From: RHLJ01 sp965222205
GTDB taxonomy: Bacteria > Bacteroidota > Rhodothermia > Balneolales > Balneolaceae
Direction: 5' to 3'
NCBI GenBank assembly: GCA_965222205.1
Contig: OZ244932.1
Location: forward strand, 1,984,001-2,048,000
DNA: 64,000 nucleotides
Position numbers and translations under genes: made by a program. Under the pieces are notes generated by a model. It had not been told where the DNA came from and did not search any database. It worked only from the letters and a program-made list of their open reading frames with translations. Shown piece by piece: positions 17,738-26,012 of the stretch (its first letter is position 1; each line of letters opens with the position of its first letter).

Positions 17738-18767
17738 GAGTAATCACGGAATATCATCTTTCATGAACGCAAACGGAATTAAAAGAATCGTCGGTATCTT
17801 TACACTCGGCGCTGTATTGGTTGGATGTAGAGGCACTATTTCAGAAAAGCCTCCAATTCATCCTAATATGAATATGGATCAGCAGCCCCGTTTAGAGGCT
17901 CAGGAAGAGAATAATTTCTTCGAAGACGGTCGTTCTATGCGGCAACCGGTTGAAGGAACAGTTGCTCGTGGGTTTAGAAAAGCTGACCTGGCTTATTACG
18001 AAGGTATAGATGAAAATGGCGATTGGGTTGCTGAAGCTCCTGTCGAATTTACCCAGTCTTTCCTTTACAGAGGGAAAGAACGGTATGAAATTTACTGTAC
18101 ACCTTGCCATAGCATCACCGGAAACGGACAGGGAATAATCATGACTGGCGGTTATGGGTACGTTCCTGCTCCTACTTTCCACCAGGATCGATTGCGGGAA
18201 GCTCCGGATGGTGAATTATACTCAGCTATATATAACGGGGTGAGAAATATGCCTTCATATGCTCATCAGATTAAAGTAGAAGACCGATGGGCTATTGTTG
18301 GCTACATCAGAGCACTTCAGGCAAGCCAAAATACTACTGAAGATGAAATTTCAGAGTTCGATATCAATTTGGATGAATTAAAAGCTGAATTCGAAGCTGA
18401 ACAGCAGCGACTAACTGAACTTCAGGAAGCAAGAACAGCAAGTCAGGGTGAGGTTGTAGCTACTGCCGAACGAGGTAAAGAAGTTAGTACCCAATGGGCT
18501 TGCCAAACTTGTCACTCCCTTGACGGTTCTGTTGTAATCGGCCCAACCTGGTTAAACTTGTATGGTAGTGAAGGACAAGTTGTTACTGAGGATGGTGAAA
18601 CAATTACGGTAACAAAAGATGATGCTTATATAATTGAATCCATCGTAAATCCATATGCCAAAATTACTGAAGGATTTGATCCATTGATGGCAAATGCTTA
18701 CGGATCACTTTCAGAAGCCGACCTTCAATCTTTGGTAGAATACATTAAAACGCTGAGCGATAACTAA
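17730..18767 (+). CDS. actE: Alternative complex III subunit ActE, lipoprotein cytochrome c with an added C-terminal cytochrome domain
   Basis: The ATG at 17730 (345 residues) is preceded by GAGGA at good spacing and overlaps the actD end by 8 nt; an ATG at 17763 is an alternative. A lipoprotein signal (LGAVLVGC, lipidated C33) anchors it. The first cytochrome domain has CTPCH at 123-127. A helical linker rich in Glu/Gln (about 205-245) leads to a second cytochrome domain with CQTCH at 258-262. ActE described from Rhodothermus is monohaem, so the second domain is an addition. Its sequence closely follows the C-terminal cytochrome domain of CoxB in this same operon (CQTCHS-x-DGS, ending EYIKTL versus EYLKTL). 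It probably delivers electrons directly to the oxidase. Confidence 0.9.
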   Translation: MTKSNHGISSFMNANGIKRIVGIFTLGAVLVGCRGTISEKPPIHPNMNMDQQPRLEAQEENNFFEDGRSMRQPVEGTVARGFRKADLAYYEGIDENGDWVAEAPVEFTQSFLYRGKERYEIYCTPCHSITGNGQGIIMTGGYGYVPAPTFHQDRLREAPDGELYSAIYNGVRNMPSYAHQIKVEDRWAIVGYIRALQASQNTTEDEISEFDINLDELKAEFEAEQQRLTELQEARTASQGEVVATAERGKEVSTQWACQTCHSLDGSVVIGPTWLNLYGSEGQVVTEDGETITVTKDDAYIIESIVNPYAKITEGFDPLMANAYGSLSEADLQSLVEYIKTLSDN

Positions 18768-18790
18768 GAGGTTGCTTAAACACACAAAAA

Positions 18791-20014
18791 ATGAGTCATA
18801 AGCCTACAATAACCGATTCTTTACAATTTTCAACAGACAGTAAAATCCCAAGGGTTTTACTTATCGTTGGAGTGATTGGCCTGGTCCTCAGTGCTATTGG
18901 AGCATTTCTGAATACTGATCAATTTTTATTCTCTTATTTAGTAAGCTTCGTATTCTTTACAGGAATTGCACTCGCGTCTGTCTTTATGGTAATGTTTCAT
19001 CATATTACTAAATCTAAATGGGGTGTGGTTATTCGTCGAATACCGGAAACCTTTGGATCTAACTTGAAATGGTGGTCAATTGCTTTTTTACCCATTTTAG
19101 GTGGAATGACAATTTTGTACCATCACTGGACTGATCCCACTCTCTTCGATCCAAACTCTCCAAATTTTGATTATATCGTTGCCGGTAAAGAAGCTTACCT
19201 GAATATCCCCTTTTTCATTATCAGACAAGTAATTTACTTCGCGATCTGGGGCTATGTCGGGCACAAATTATATAAGGCTTCTGTTGAACTGGAAAAAACA
19301 GGAGACTGGGGCATTACTTCTCTAATGAGAAAAGTCAGTGCACCAGCAATCCCGATCTTTGCTTTATCCATCGCTTTTGCAAGTTTCGATTGGTTGATGT
19401 CGCTTGACCCACACTGGTTCTCTACTATGTTTGGTGTTTACTTCTTTGCTATCAGCTTCCAGAGCTTCTGGGCAATTATGATTTTGATGGTATTCTTCCT
19501 TCAAAGAAACGGATACCTCAAGAACACCATCGGTCAATCTCATATTTATGATCTCGGCGCATGGCTATTCGCATTCACAATATTTTATGCGTACATCGCA
19601 TTCAGTCAGTTCTTACTTATTTACTACGCAAACCTTCCTGAAGAAACGCTTTGGTTTTACCACAGACTTGAAGGTGGATATGAATACATCGCCTATGGCT
19701 TGCTCCTTTTCAGATTTGTACTCCCTTTCCTTGTATTGTTGAACAGAGAACAGAAGCACAAACGATCCGTACTGGCTTTTGTAGCGATTGTAGTGGTTAC
19801 CATTCATTTTCTAGAATTACACTGGATCGTAAAACCAGCTTTATACACTGGAGATGCACATGGCTTTAGTTTCAGCTGGATGGATTTCTCAACCTTTATT
19901 GGATTAGGTGGGATATTCTTCTGGTTATTCTTTAACCGATTTAAACAAAACAGCATGATTCCCGAGAATGATCCAAAACTGGATGAATGCTTAGAAAAAA
20001 CTTATCACCAATAA
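18791..20014 (+). CDS. actF: Alternative complex III subunit ActF
   Basis: A 407-residue integral membrane protein with about ten helices, the NrfD-like partner of ActC within alternative complex III. Recognisable stretches are FMVMFHHITKSKWGVVIRR, LDPHWFSTMFGVYFFA and YFIAFSQFL-like helices with conserved His and Trp. Unlike ActC it does not contact the iron-sulfur subunit in known structures, and its role in proton movement is debated. It begins 23 nt after actE and is followed 13 nt later by a small membrane-protein gene. Confidence 0.93.
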   Translation: MSHKPTITDSLQFSTDSKIPRVLLIVGVIGLVLSAIGAFLNTDQFLFSYLVSFVFFTGIALASVFMVMFHHITKSKWGVVIRRIPETFGSNLKWWSIAFLPILGGMTILYHHWTDPTLFDPNSPNFDYIVAGKEAYLNIPFFIIRQVIYFAIWGYVGHKLYKASVELEKTGDWGITSLMRKVSAPAIPIFALSIAFASFDWLMSLDPHWFSTMFGVYFFAISFQSFWAIMILMVFFLQRNGYLKNTIGQSHIYDLGAWLFAFTIFYAYIAFSQFLLIYYANLPEETLWFYHRLEGGYEYIAYGLLLFRFVLPFLVLLNREQKHKRSVLAFVAIVVVTIHFLELHWIVKPALYTGDAHGFSFSWMDFSTFIGLGGIFFWLFFNRFKQNSMIPENDPKLDECLEKTYHQ

Positions 20015-20027
20015 TTGATTGATAGCT

Positions 20028-20414
20028 ATGTCTGCTGATCACATTGAACTTTCAAAAACACGTATTTCAAAAGAAGTTGGAGAAGAAGTAACTCTTGAAA
20101 CGGAAGACGCTTCTTTTGCAGGAGCTGTTAGTCATGGTGTAAATGACGATTCCATGGACTATGGAAAGTTATACTTCTGGTCCGGTCTTGGAATTGTTAC
20201 TGTTATAGTATTTGTTGTTGCATTAATGTTTTTTGCTCAATTCAGTTTTACAAACGCATTGAGAAATGCTTCCGAGTCCAGTACTTATTTGGAAATCACC
20301 AAACTGGAAGCAGATCAAACTGAACAACTCAATTCTTTTGGTGTTGTTGATCTGGAAGATGGTGTTTACCACATACCCATAGATGAGGCTATTAATAAAG
20401 TAGCCGTTGATTAA
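20028..20414 (+). CDS. Small single-helix membrane protein between actF and sco (ActG candidate)
   Basis: The ATG at 20028 gives 128 residues (an in-frame TTG at 20019 also exists). An acidic N-terminal part of about 45 residues is followed by one membrane helix (FWSGLGIVTVIVFVVALMFF) and a C-terminal part on the far side. There are no cofactor motifs. Rhodothermus marinus has a small membrane subunit gene, actG, after actF, and position and size fit it. I could not recognise shared residues, so the assignment rests on gene order. It lies 13 nt after actF and 7 nt before sco. Confidence 0.6.
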   Translation: MSADHIELSKTRISKEVGEEVTLETEDASFAGAVSHGVNDDSMDYGKLYFWSGLGIVTVIVFVVALMFFAQFSFTNALRNASESSTYLEITKLEADQTEQLNSFGVVDLEDGVYHIPIDEAINKVAVD

Positions 20415-20421
20415 TTTTTAT

Positions 20422-21255
20422 ATGAAACGCATTGCGCTGTATTCAATTTATTTGCTTGCAGTGCTTTTTCTCCCCTTTAATGCTGTTGCACAGCTAAACC
20501 AAGGACAGCCGGAGGCACTGCAAGGCGTCGGCATAGATGAACAGTTGGGAGAGTATATCCCTCTTGATGCCATCTTTGCTACCTCTCAAGGAGACAGTGT
20601 AACCATTGGTTCATTACTTGAGGAAGGCAAGCCCGTAATCTTAAATCCTATGTATCTGGAATGCCCCATGTTGTGTGGGTTAGTGATTGATGGAGTTCTG
20701 AATGTTGCGGATCAGTTAGCATGGACTCCCGGAGATGATTACCAGATTATTTCTTTCAGTATTGATCCGGAAGAAACCTACGAACTCGTGGCCGAATACC
20801 GATCTAAGTTCGTTTCAAAATTAAACAAAGATATTCCGGATACCGGATGGTATTTCCTCACAGGAGAAAAAAAAGAAATTGATAAAATAATTAGTGCCGT
20901 AGGTTTTCAATATAATGAAGTAGAGGGAACAGGAGAATATGCACACAGTGCTGCAATCATCATGTTGAGTCCCGAAGGAAAAATCACCCGCTATCTCTAT
21001 GGCATTCAATACAATGAGTTTGATGTACGCAATGCGCTCTACGAATCGGTGGATGGACAAATCGGCTCTAGCCTCGATAAAGTATTAATGTACTGCTATC
21101 AATATGATCCAAATTCCAACAGTTATGTACCCATTGCAATCAATATTATGAAGATTGGTGGCTTGGCTACACTAATAATTCTTGGTATCTTCCTGAGCCT
21201 TTTTTGGCTCCGCGAAAAAGGTAAAAAAGTAACTTCTAACATCGACTACCAATAA
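20422..21255 (+). CDS. sco: SCO1/SenC-family copper chaperone for oxidase assembly
   Basis: From the ATG at 20422 the protein has 277 residues: a signal peptide (IYLLAVLFLPFNAVAQ), a thioredoxin-fold domain with the copper-binding CPMLC (C81 and C85) and the distal H175 in YAHSAA, and an unusual C-terminal membrane helix (about 240-262, IMKIGGLATLIILGIFLSLFW) followed by a basic tail. SCO proteins load CuA copper into subunit II. The coxB gene follows with a one-base overlap, in line with this role. The upstream TTG start at 20407 would overlap the preceding gene and is less likely. Confidence 0.92.
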   Translation: MKRIALYSIYLLAVLFLPFNAVAQLNQGQPEALQGVGIDEQLGEYIPLDAIFATSQGDSVTIGSLLEEGKPVILNPMYLECPMLCGLVIDGVLNVADQLAWTPGDDYQIISFSIDPEETYELVAEYRSKFVSKLNKDIPDTGWYFLTGEKKEIDKIISAVGFQYNEVEGTGEYAHSAAIIMLSPEGKITRYLYGIQYNEFDVRNALYESVDGQIGSSLDKVLMYCYQYDPNSNSYVPIAINIMKIGGLATLIILGIFLSLFWLREKGKKVTSNIDYQ

Positions 21256-22196
21256 TGGGCAGACTATTCGATTTTATGCTCCCGGAAAACAAATCTCCGC
21301 TTACGGCAGATCCAACCGACGGGCTTTTTCACTTCATTAATGAGGTGAGTTTAATATTTCTTGTAGGTATTACAATCGCACTTATTTACTTCGCTTTTAA
21401 ATACAAGCGAAAGTCCGATAATGACCATACTCCGGTAATTACGCATAATAATACACTGGAAATAACCTGGTCTGTAATTCCTCTACTAATTACTCTCGTC
21501 ATCTTTGGCTGGGGATATTCAGGCTGGCTTAATCTCAAAGCTGTACCTGATGATGCCTACGAAATTCAAGTAACCGGCTTCAAATGGAACTGGGCGGTTA
21601 ATTACGAGAATGGAGCTCAGACTTTAAATGAAATTCACGTACCTAAAGGAAGACCGGTTAAAATAGTTCTGCAATCAAGAGACGTACTCCACTCGTTCTT
21701 TGTACCTGATTACAGAGTAAAGCATGATGCTGTTCCTGGCAGATATACGTATGTATGGTTCCAGGCTGAAGAGGTTGGTGAGTCAGTTGTTTTCTGCACA
21801 GAGTATTGCGGAACAAGCCACTCCGATATGTTAGCTACAATCATTGTTCATGAGCCGGAAGATTTTGAAACCTGGTTAGAACTTAATGGCGGAGGTCCTT
21901 CAGGAACTCCTGTTGAACAAGGTGAAGCTTTGGTTATGCAACAAGGATGTCAAACTTGTCATTCTGTAGACGGCTCAGCAGGACTAGCCCCTACCTTCCA
22001 GGGATTATTTGGTCGTGATGAGCAGCTTGCTGATGGAAGCACCGTGCAAGCTGATGAAAATTATATCAGAGAATCGATTCTCAATCCGGGCGCTAAAATT
22101 GTAAACGGATACGAAAACATCATGCCTCCTTATGAAGGAATTTTAAGCGATGATGAAATCACGAATATTATTGAATATCTAAAAACACTTGAGTGA
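21255..22196 (+). CDS. coxB: Cytochrome c oxidase subunit II of caa3 type (CuA plus cytochrome c)
   Basis: A 313-residue protein with two membrane helices (about 28-49 and 72-90), a cupredoxin domain and a C-terminal cytochrome c domain. CuA ligands are visible: H146 (VLHSFF), C181, C185, H189 and M192 (CTEYCGTSHSDM). The fused cytochrome has CQTCH at 232-236 and a likely Met ligand in NIMPPYEG. The fusion defines a caa3 oxidase, which takes electrons without a soluble cytochrome c. The start overlaps the sco stop by one base, and coxA begins one base after its stop. Confidence 0.95.
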   Translation: MGRLFDFMLPENKSPLTADPTDGLFHFINEVSLIFLVGITIALIYFAFKYKRKSDNDHTPVITHNNTLEITWSVIPLLITLVIFGWGYSGWLNLKAVPDDAYEIQVTGFKWNWAVNYENGAQTLNEIHVPKGRPVKIVLQSRDVLHSFFVPDYRVKHDAVPGRYTYVWFQAEEVGESVVFCTEYCGTSHSDMLATIIVHEPEDFETWLELNGGGPSGTPVEQGEALVMQQGCQTCHSVDGSAGLAPTFQGLFGRDEQLADGSTVQADENYIRESILNPGAKIVNGYENIMPPYEGILSDDEITNIIEYLKTLE

Positions 22197-22197
22197 T

Positions 22198-23931
22198 ATG
22201 GCTGCAGCTGAAACGAATAATATGACTACACTACAAGTAAAGAGGTTTAAGCCTTCGGAAAATCCTACCAATACTTATCTAACCGATGAAAAAGGGGTTT
22301 GGGCATGGATGACTACGGTAGACCATAAGAAAATTGGTCTCATGTACTTAGCCGCTGTGGCTTTCTTCTTTGCATTAGCAGGTTTTCTGGCAATTGCTCT
22401 TCGAACTGAGCTTTGGACTCCGGCTAAAACTTTTATTGAAGCAGACACTTACAATCAACTGTTTACTCTACACGGGGCAATGATGGTATTCTTTGTGTTG
22501 ATACCAAGTATCCCTGCCGCTCTGGGAAACTTTGTATTACCGATGCAGCTTGGTGCAAAGGATGTTGCCTTCCCTCGCCTTAACCTTGCGAGTCTTTACA
22601 TCTATGTAATTGGAGCTATTTTCACCTTTATATCTCTGGCGAATAATGGCTTTGATACCGGCTGGACCTTTTACACTCCATACAGTTCAGATACTAATTC
22701 ACTTGGTGTGATTTGGGTTACCCTTGGGGTATTCATTCTTGGCTTCTCCTCTATTTTAACGGGAACCAACTTTATCACAACTATCCATAAGTTGAGAGCC
22801 CCGGGCATCACCTGGGATAAACTTCCTCTTAATATCTGGGCATTATATGCTACTTCTATTATTCAGGTATTAGCCACTCCGGTATTAGCGATCACAATTC
22901 TTCTTCTTTCTATGGAGAATATTATGGACATCGGAATTTTTGATCCTGCTAAAGGCGGAGATCCTGTTCTTTATCAACATTTCTTCTGGTTCTACTCCCA
23001 CCCTGCTGTATATATTATGATTGTACCGGGATTTGGGATTATCTCTGAAGTGATTTCAACCTTTTCCAAAAAAACTGTATTCGGTTACTGGGCGATTGCG
23101 CTTTCATCCTTAGCAATTGCATTCATTGGATTTCTTGTTTGGGGTCACCACATGTTTACCTCTGGTCAGTCTGCTGTGGCAACTACCGTATTTTCATTCC
23201 TGACTTTCCTCGTGGGTATTCCAACCGGTATTAAGATTTTCAACTGGATAGCGACCTTATACAAAGGTTCCATCGATATGAAGACACCGATGTTGTATGT
23301 TTTCATCTTTCTGTTCCTGTTCTCCATTGGTGGATTTACAGGAATTATGCTTGGTGCTCTTTCTGTAGATATTCACTTACACGATACCTATTACGTTGTT
23401 GCCCACTTCCACTATGTGATGATGGGAGGTACATTAATTGCACTCTTAGCGGGTCTCCATTACTGGTGGCCGAAAATGACTGGTAAGATGTACAACGAAG
23501 TTCAGGGTAAAATTGCAGCTGTACTGGTGTTCATTGGTTTCAATATGACTTTCCTGCCTCAGTTTATTATGGGAGCACAGGGAATGCCGAGACGTTATTA
23601 CAACTATATTGATCAATTCCAGCCATTCCACCAAACTTCTACCATTGGATCCTATATTTTAGGAGTTGCTTTCCTACTCATCTTATACTACTTGGTGATG
23701 TCTCTTATCAATGGAGAAAAAGCACCTTCAAATCCGTGGAAAAGCCGTGCGTTGGAATGGCAATCAACTTCACCTCCGGATTTCCACAACTTTGCTCATA
23801 CTCCGGTTGTGATTAATGGTCCATACGACTACCACAAGCCGATGGAAGAATTCCAGCTTGGGCTGGCAGTTGAGCACAACGGTCATGGTGAACATCACGA
23901 AGTTGAAACTGAAGAAACAGAAAAAGCTTAA
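22198..23931 (+). CDS. coxA: Cytochrome c oxidase subunit I, A2-type haem-copper oxidase
   Basis: From the ATG at 22198 the protein has 577 residues and about 12 membrane helices. The binuclear-centre motif reads YSHPAVY (Y266 to Y272): H268 and Y272 should form the His-Tyr crosslink, while the Glu that ends the D-channel in A1 enzymes is absent and replaced by the upstream Tyr-Ser pair. This is the A2 subfamily signature, as in Rhodothermus caa3. Other ligands are GHHMFTSG (CuB His pair) and HDTYYVVAHFHYV (haem a and a3 His). It reduces O2 to water and pumps protons. Confidence 0.95.
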   Translation: MAAAETNNMTTLQVKRFKPSENPTNTYLTDEKGVWAWMTTVDHKKIGLMYLAAVAFFFALAGFLAIALRTELWTPAKTFIEADTYNQLFTLHGAMMVFFVLIPSIPAALGNFVLPMQLGAKDVAFPRLNLASLYIYVIGAIFTFISLANNGFDTGWTFYTPYSSDTNSLGVIWVTLGVFILGFSSILTGTNFITTIHKLRAPGITWDKLPLNIWALYATSIIQVLATPVLAITILLLSMENIMDIGIFDPAKGGDPVLYQHFFWFYSHPAVYIMIVPGFGIISEVISTFSKKTVFGYWAIALSSLAIAFIGFLVWGHHMFTSGQSAVATTVFSFLTFLVGIPTGIKIFNWIATLYKGSIDMKTPMLYVFIFLFLFSIGGFTGIMLGALSVDIHLHDTYYVVAHFHYVMMGGTLIALLAGLHYWWPKMTGKMYNEVQGKIAAVLVFIGFNMTFLPQFIMGAQGMPRRYYNYIDQFQPFHQTSTIGSYILGVAFLLILYYLVMSLINGEKAPSNPWKSRALEWQSTSPPDFHNFAHTPVVINGPYDYHKPMEEFQLGLAVEHNGHGEHHEVETEETEKA

Positions 23932-23955
23932 CTAACTTAAAAACCGACACTATAA

Positions 23956-24621
23956 ATGGCGAATAATTCAGCATCTCACCCGGCTCATGTTCAGCACCAT
24001 TTTGTAGATTCAGACCAACAGTTTGAGTCAGCAAAAATGGGAATGTGGGTATTTCTGGTGAACGAAATCCTCTTTTTCGGCGGGCTTTTCTGTGCGTACA
24101 TCGTATTCAGAGCCTGGTACCCGGAGCTATTTACACAAGCAGCTCTAGAACTTAATAAGGTATGGGGAGGCGTAAACACTATAGTTCTTATTGGTAGTAG
24201 TTTAACGGTGGCAATGGCCATCCGATCTGCACAAAAGAATCAGATTCGCGGACTCCGAATTAACCTGCTGATTACCATTGCACTTGCTTGTGTGTTCATG
24301 GTGATTAAGTATTTCGAGTACGAGCACAAATTGCATCTTGGTATCGCACCTGGAATGTGGTGGAACCCAACTCCGGAAGTATTAGCAGAGTTAAGCCATC
24401 CAAAGGCAAATATCTTCTTTGGTATTTATTATATGATGACCGGAGTGCACGGTTTACACGTGTTGGTTGGTATCGGTTTAATGATCTGGCTATACATTCG
24501 TGCAGGTAAAGGTCACTTCAACAGCGAATACTACACCCCGGTTGAAATTACAGGTCTGTACTGGCACTTGGTTGACTTGATCTGGATTTTCCTATTCCCA
24601 CTACTTTACTTAATTGAATGA
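23956..24621 (+). CDS. coxC: Cytochrome c oxidase subunit III
   Basis: A 221-residue, five-helix subunit III. The signature KMGMWVFLVNEILFFGG at the first helix and YMMTGVHGLHVLVGIG with conserved His are typical, as is the C-terminal YWHLVDLIWIFLFPLLY. It stabilises subunit I and proton uptake. It lies 24 nt after coxA. The N-terminal 25 residues are His/Ser-rich and soluble. Confidence 0.95.
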   Translation: MANNSASHPAHVQHHFVDSDQQFESAKMGMWVFLVNEILFFGGLFCAYIVFRAWYPELFTQAALELNKVWGGVNTIVLIGSSLTVAMAIRSAQKNQIRGLRINLLITIALACVFMVIKYFEYEHKLHLGIAPGMWWNPTPEVLAELSHPKANIFFGIYYMMTGVHGLHVLVGIGLMIWLYIRAGKGHFNSEYYTPVEITGLYWHLVDLIWIFLFPLLYLIE

Positions 24622-24634
24622 GAGGTTTTTGAAA

Positions 24635-24949
24635 ATGAGCGAACACAATCACGAACATCACGTTGCAACTGCTAAACAACTCTGGTTAATTGGCGGAGCA
24701 TTATTTGTACTTACTATTTTAACGGTAGTGGTTTCTTCCATACCGATCCCTGCCCCATTTGACGTTATTTCAGCACTGGTTATCGCCTTTGGTAAGGCAT
24801 ACCTGGTGGCTGCCTTCTTTATGGGATTGTACTGGGATGTTAAATTTAACTCCCTGCTTCTCATCGGAGCACTCGTTTTCTTCATTCTGATGGTAACCGT
24901 AACCCTATTGGATACCATGTACAGACAGGATGTAGTTCCTTCTTTCTAA
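24635..24949 (+). CDS. coxD: Cytochrome c oxidase subunit IV (prokaryotic, CyoD/CtaF-like)
   Basis: The ATG at 24635 gives 104 residues; a TTG at 24614 overlapping coxC is less likely. The N-terminus is His-rich (SEHNHEHHVATAKQLW) and three hydrophobic helices follow, ending in LLDTMYRQD. Size, helix number and place as the last oxidase gene match the small subunit IV. A strong terminator follows 22 nt later and closes the operon. Confidence 0.88.
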   Translation: MSEHNHEHHVATAKQLWLIGGALFVLTILTVVVSSIPIPAPFDVISALVIAFGKAYLVAAFFMGLYWDVKFNSLLLIGALVFFILMVTVTLLDTMYRQDVVPSF

Positions 24950-24971
24950 AAGAGATAACCAACTAAATTCA

Positions 24972-25007
24972 AAGCCTCATGCTCTGTTAAGTGTGAGGCT
25001 TTTTTTG
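24972..25007 (+). terminator. Rho-independent terminator of the act-cox operon
   Basis: The stem AAGCCTCA (24972-24979) pairs with TGAGGCTT (24994-25001), with a 14-nt loop, followed directly by a run of T to about 25006. It is the clearest terminator in the window and lies 23 nt after the coxD stop. Confidence 0.9.
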
Positions 25008-25070
25008 TTTGAAATGACGTTGGAATTTGGCACTCGGAATTTAGAACTTCTCATCAAAAAAGGAGCCTGA

Positions 25071-25946
25071 TTGAGTTTAACTAAAACCACCCTCGGAGAT
25101 TTTGAACTCTACACCATCGAAACAGGAGATATTAAGTTAGACGGTGGAGCAATGTTCGGGGTAGTTCCCAAAACCTTATGGTCTCGCGGAATTGAGTCCG
25201 ATGAAAAGAATCGTATTGCAATGACGATGCGCTGCCTGCTTATCAGATCCAATCGAACCGGAAAAGTGTATTTAATTGATAACGGAGTGGGCACCAAGTT
25301 CAATGAGAAAATGATGGATATTTATCAGATCGATTTCTCTGAGAAAACGCTGGCAGGATCTTTAAAAGCTCATGGGTATACATTTGAAGATATCACAGAT
25401 ATCATTTTCACTCACCTTCATTTCGATCATTGCGGAGGAACTTCTTTTTTTAATGATAGCGGAGAACTTGACTACACTTTCCCTAATGGTATCTATCATA
25501 TCAACAAGAGACACTGGGAAACTGCTACAAACCCCAATGCCCGGGAGCAAGCCAGCTTTCTTAAGGAGAATATCGAGCCTTTGAAAAATTCGTCAAATGT
25601 TAATCTGGTGGATGATTATGCTGAGTTCGAACCTGGTTTAAGTACGCTCGTTGCAAACGGCCACACTTTAGGTCAACAGCTCCCTAAGATTGAAGCAGAC
25701 GGTAAAACAATCATCTTTGTAGCTGATTTGCTCCCAACTCACGTCCATCTTCCCCTTCCCTGGGTAATGGGTTATGATATGCGTCCCATCGAAACTCTCA
25801 ACGAAAAAAAAGCCTTTCTTGATCAGGCTGTGGAGCAGAACTGGTATTTGTATTTGGAGCATGACTTGGAGAAGGAAATCATAACTGTTGGAAGCGAAAA
25901 TGGAAGATATTTTGTGAAAGATACTTTCTCACTTTCTGATCTTTAG
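25071..25946 (+). CDS. MBL-fold metallo-hydrolase
   Basis: A 291-residue cytosolic protein starting at TTG 25071. The start is supported by AAAGGAG ending 6 nt upstream, one of the better ribosome sites in the window, and by the absence of an earlier ATG. The metal site THLHFDHCGG (about 117-126) is the canonical HxHxDH motif. Further ligands are ANGHTLGQQ, the Asp in VADLLPTHVH, and the late EHD (LYLEHDLE). This layout resembles AHL-lactonase/quorum-quenching and related YflN-like hydrolases; the substrate is unknown. It lies just after the operon terminator, so it has its own promoter. Confidence 0.82.
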   Translation: MSLTKTTLGDFELYTIETGDIKLDGGAMFGVVPKTLWSRGIESDEKNRIAMTMRCLLIRSNRTGKVYLIDNGVGTKFNEKMMDIYQIDFSEKTLAGSLKAHGYTFEDITDIIFTHLHFDHCGGTSFFNDSGELDYTFPNGIYHINKRHWETATNPNAREQASFLKENIEPLKNSSNVNLVDDYAEFEPGLSTLVANGHTLGQQLPKIEADGKTIIFVADLLPTHVHLPLPWVMGYDMRPIETLNEKKAFLDQAVEQNWYLYLEHDLEKEIITVGSENGRYFVKDTFSLSDL

Positions 25947-26012
25947 CCTGCAATTTTAACCAACATTTATAGTTTTTGATTAGGCAAAGCTGTTTATTTG
26001 TACTTTATACTT

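Noticed and set aside
25975..26008. TTTG...TACTTTAT as a promoter of the DUF4175 gene
   Set aside because: The spacing looks right, but the transcript would start at or after the ATG at 26013, which is unlikely.
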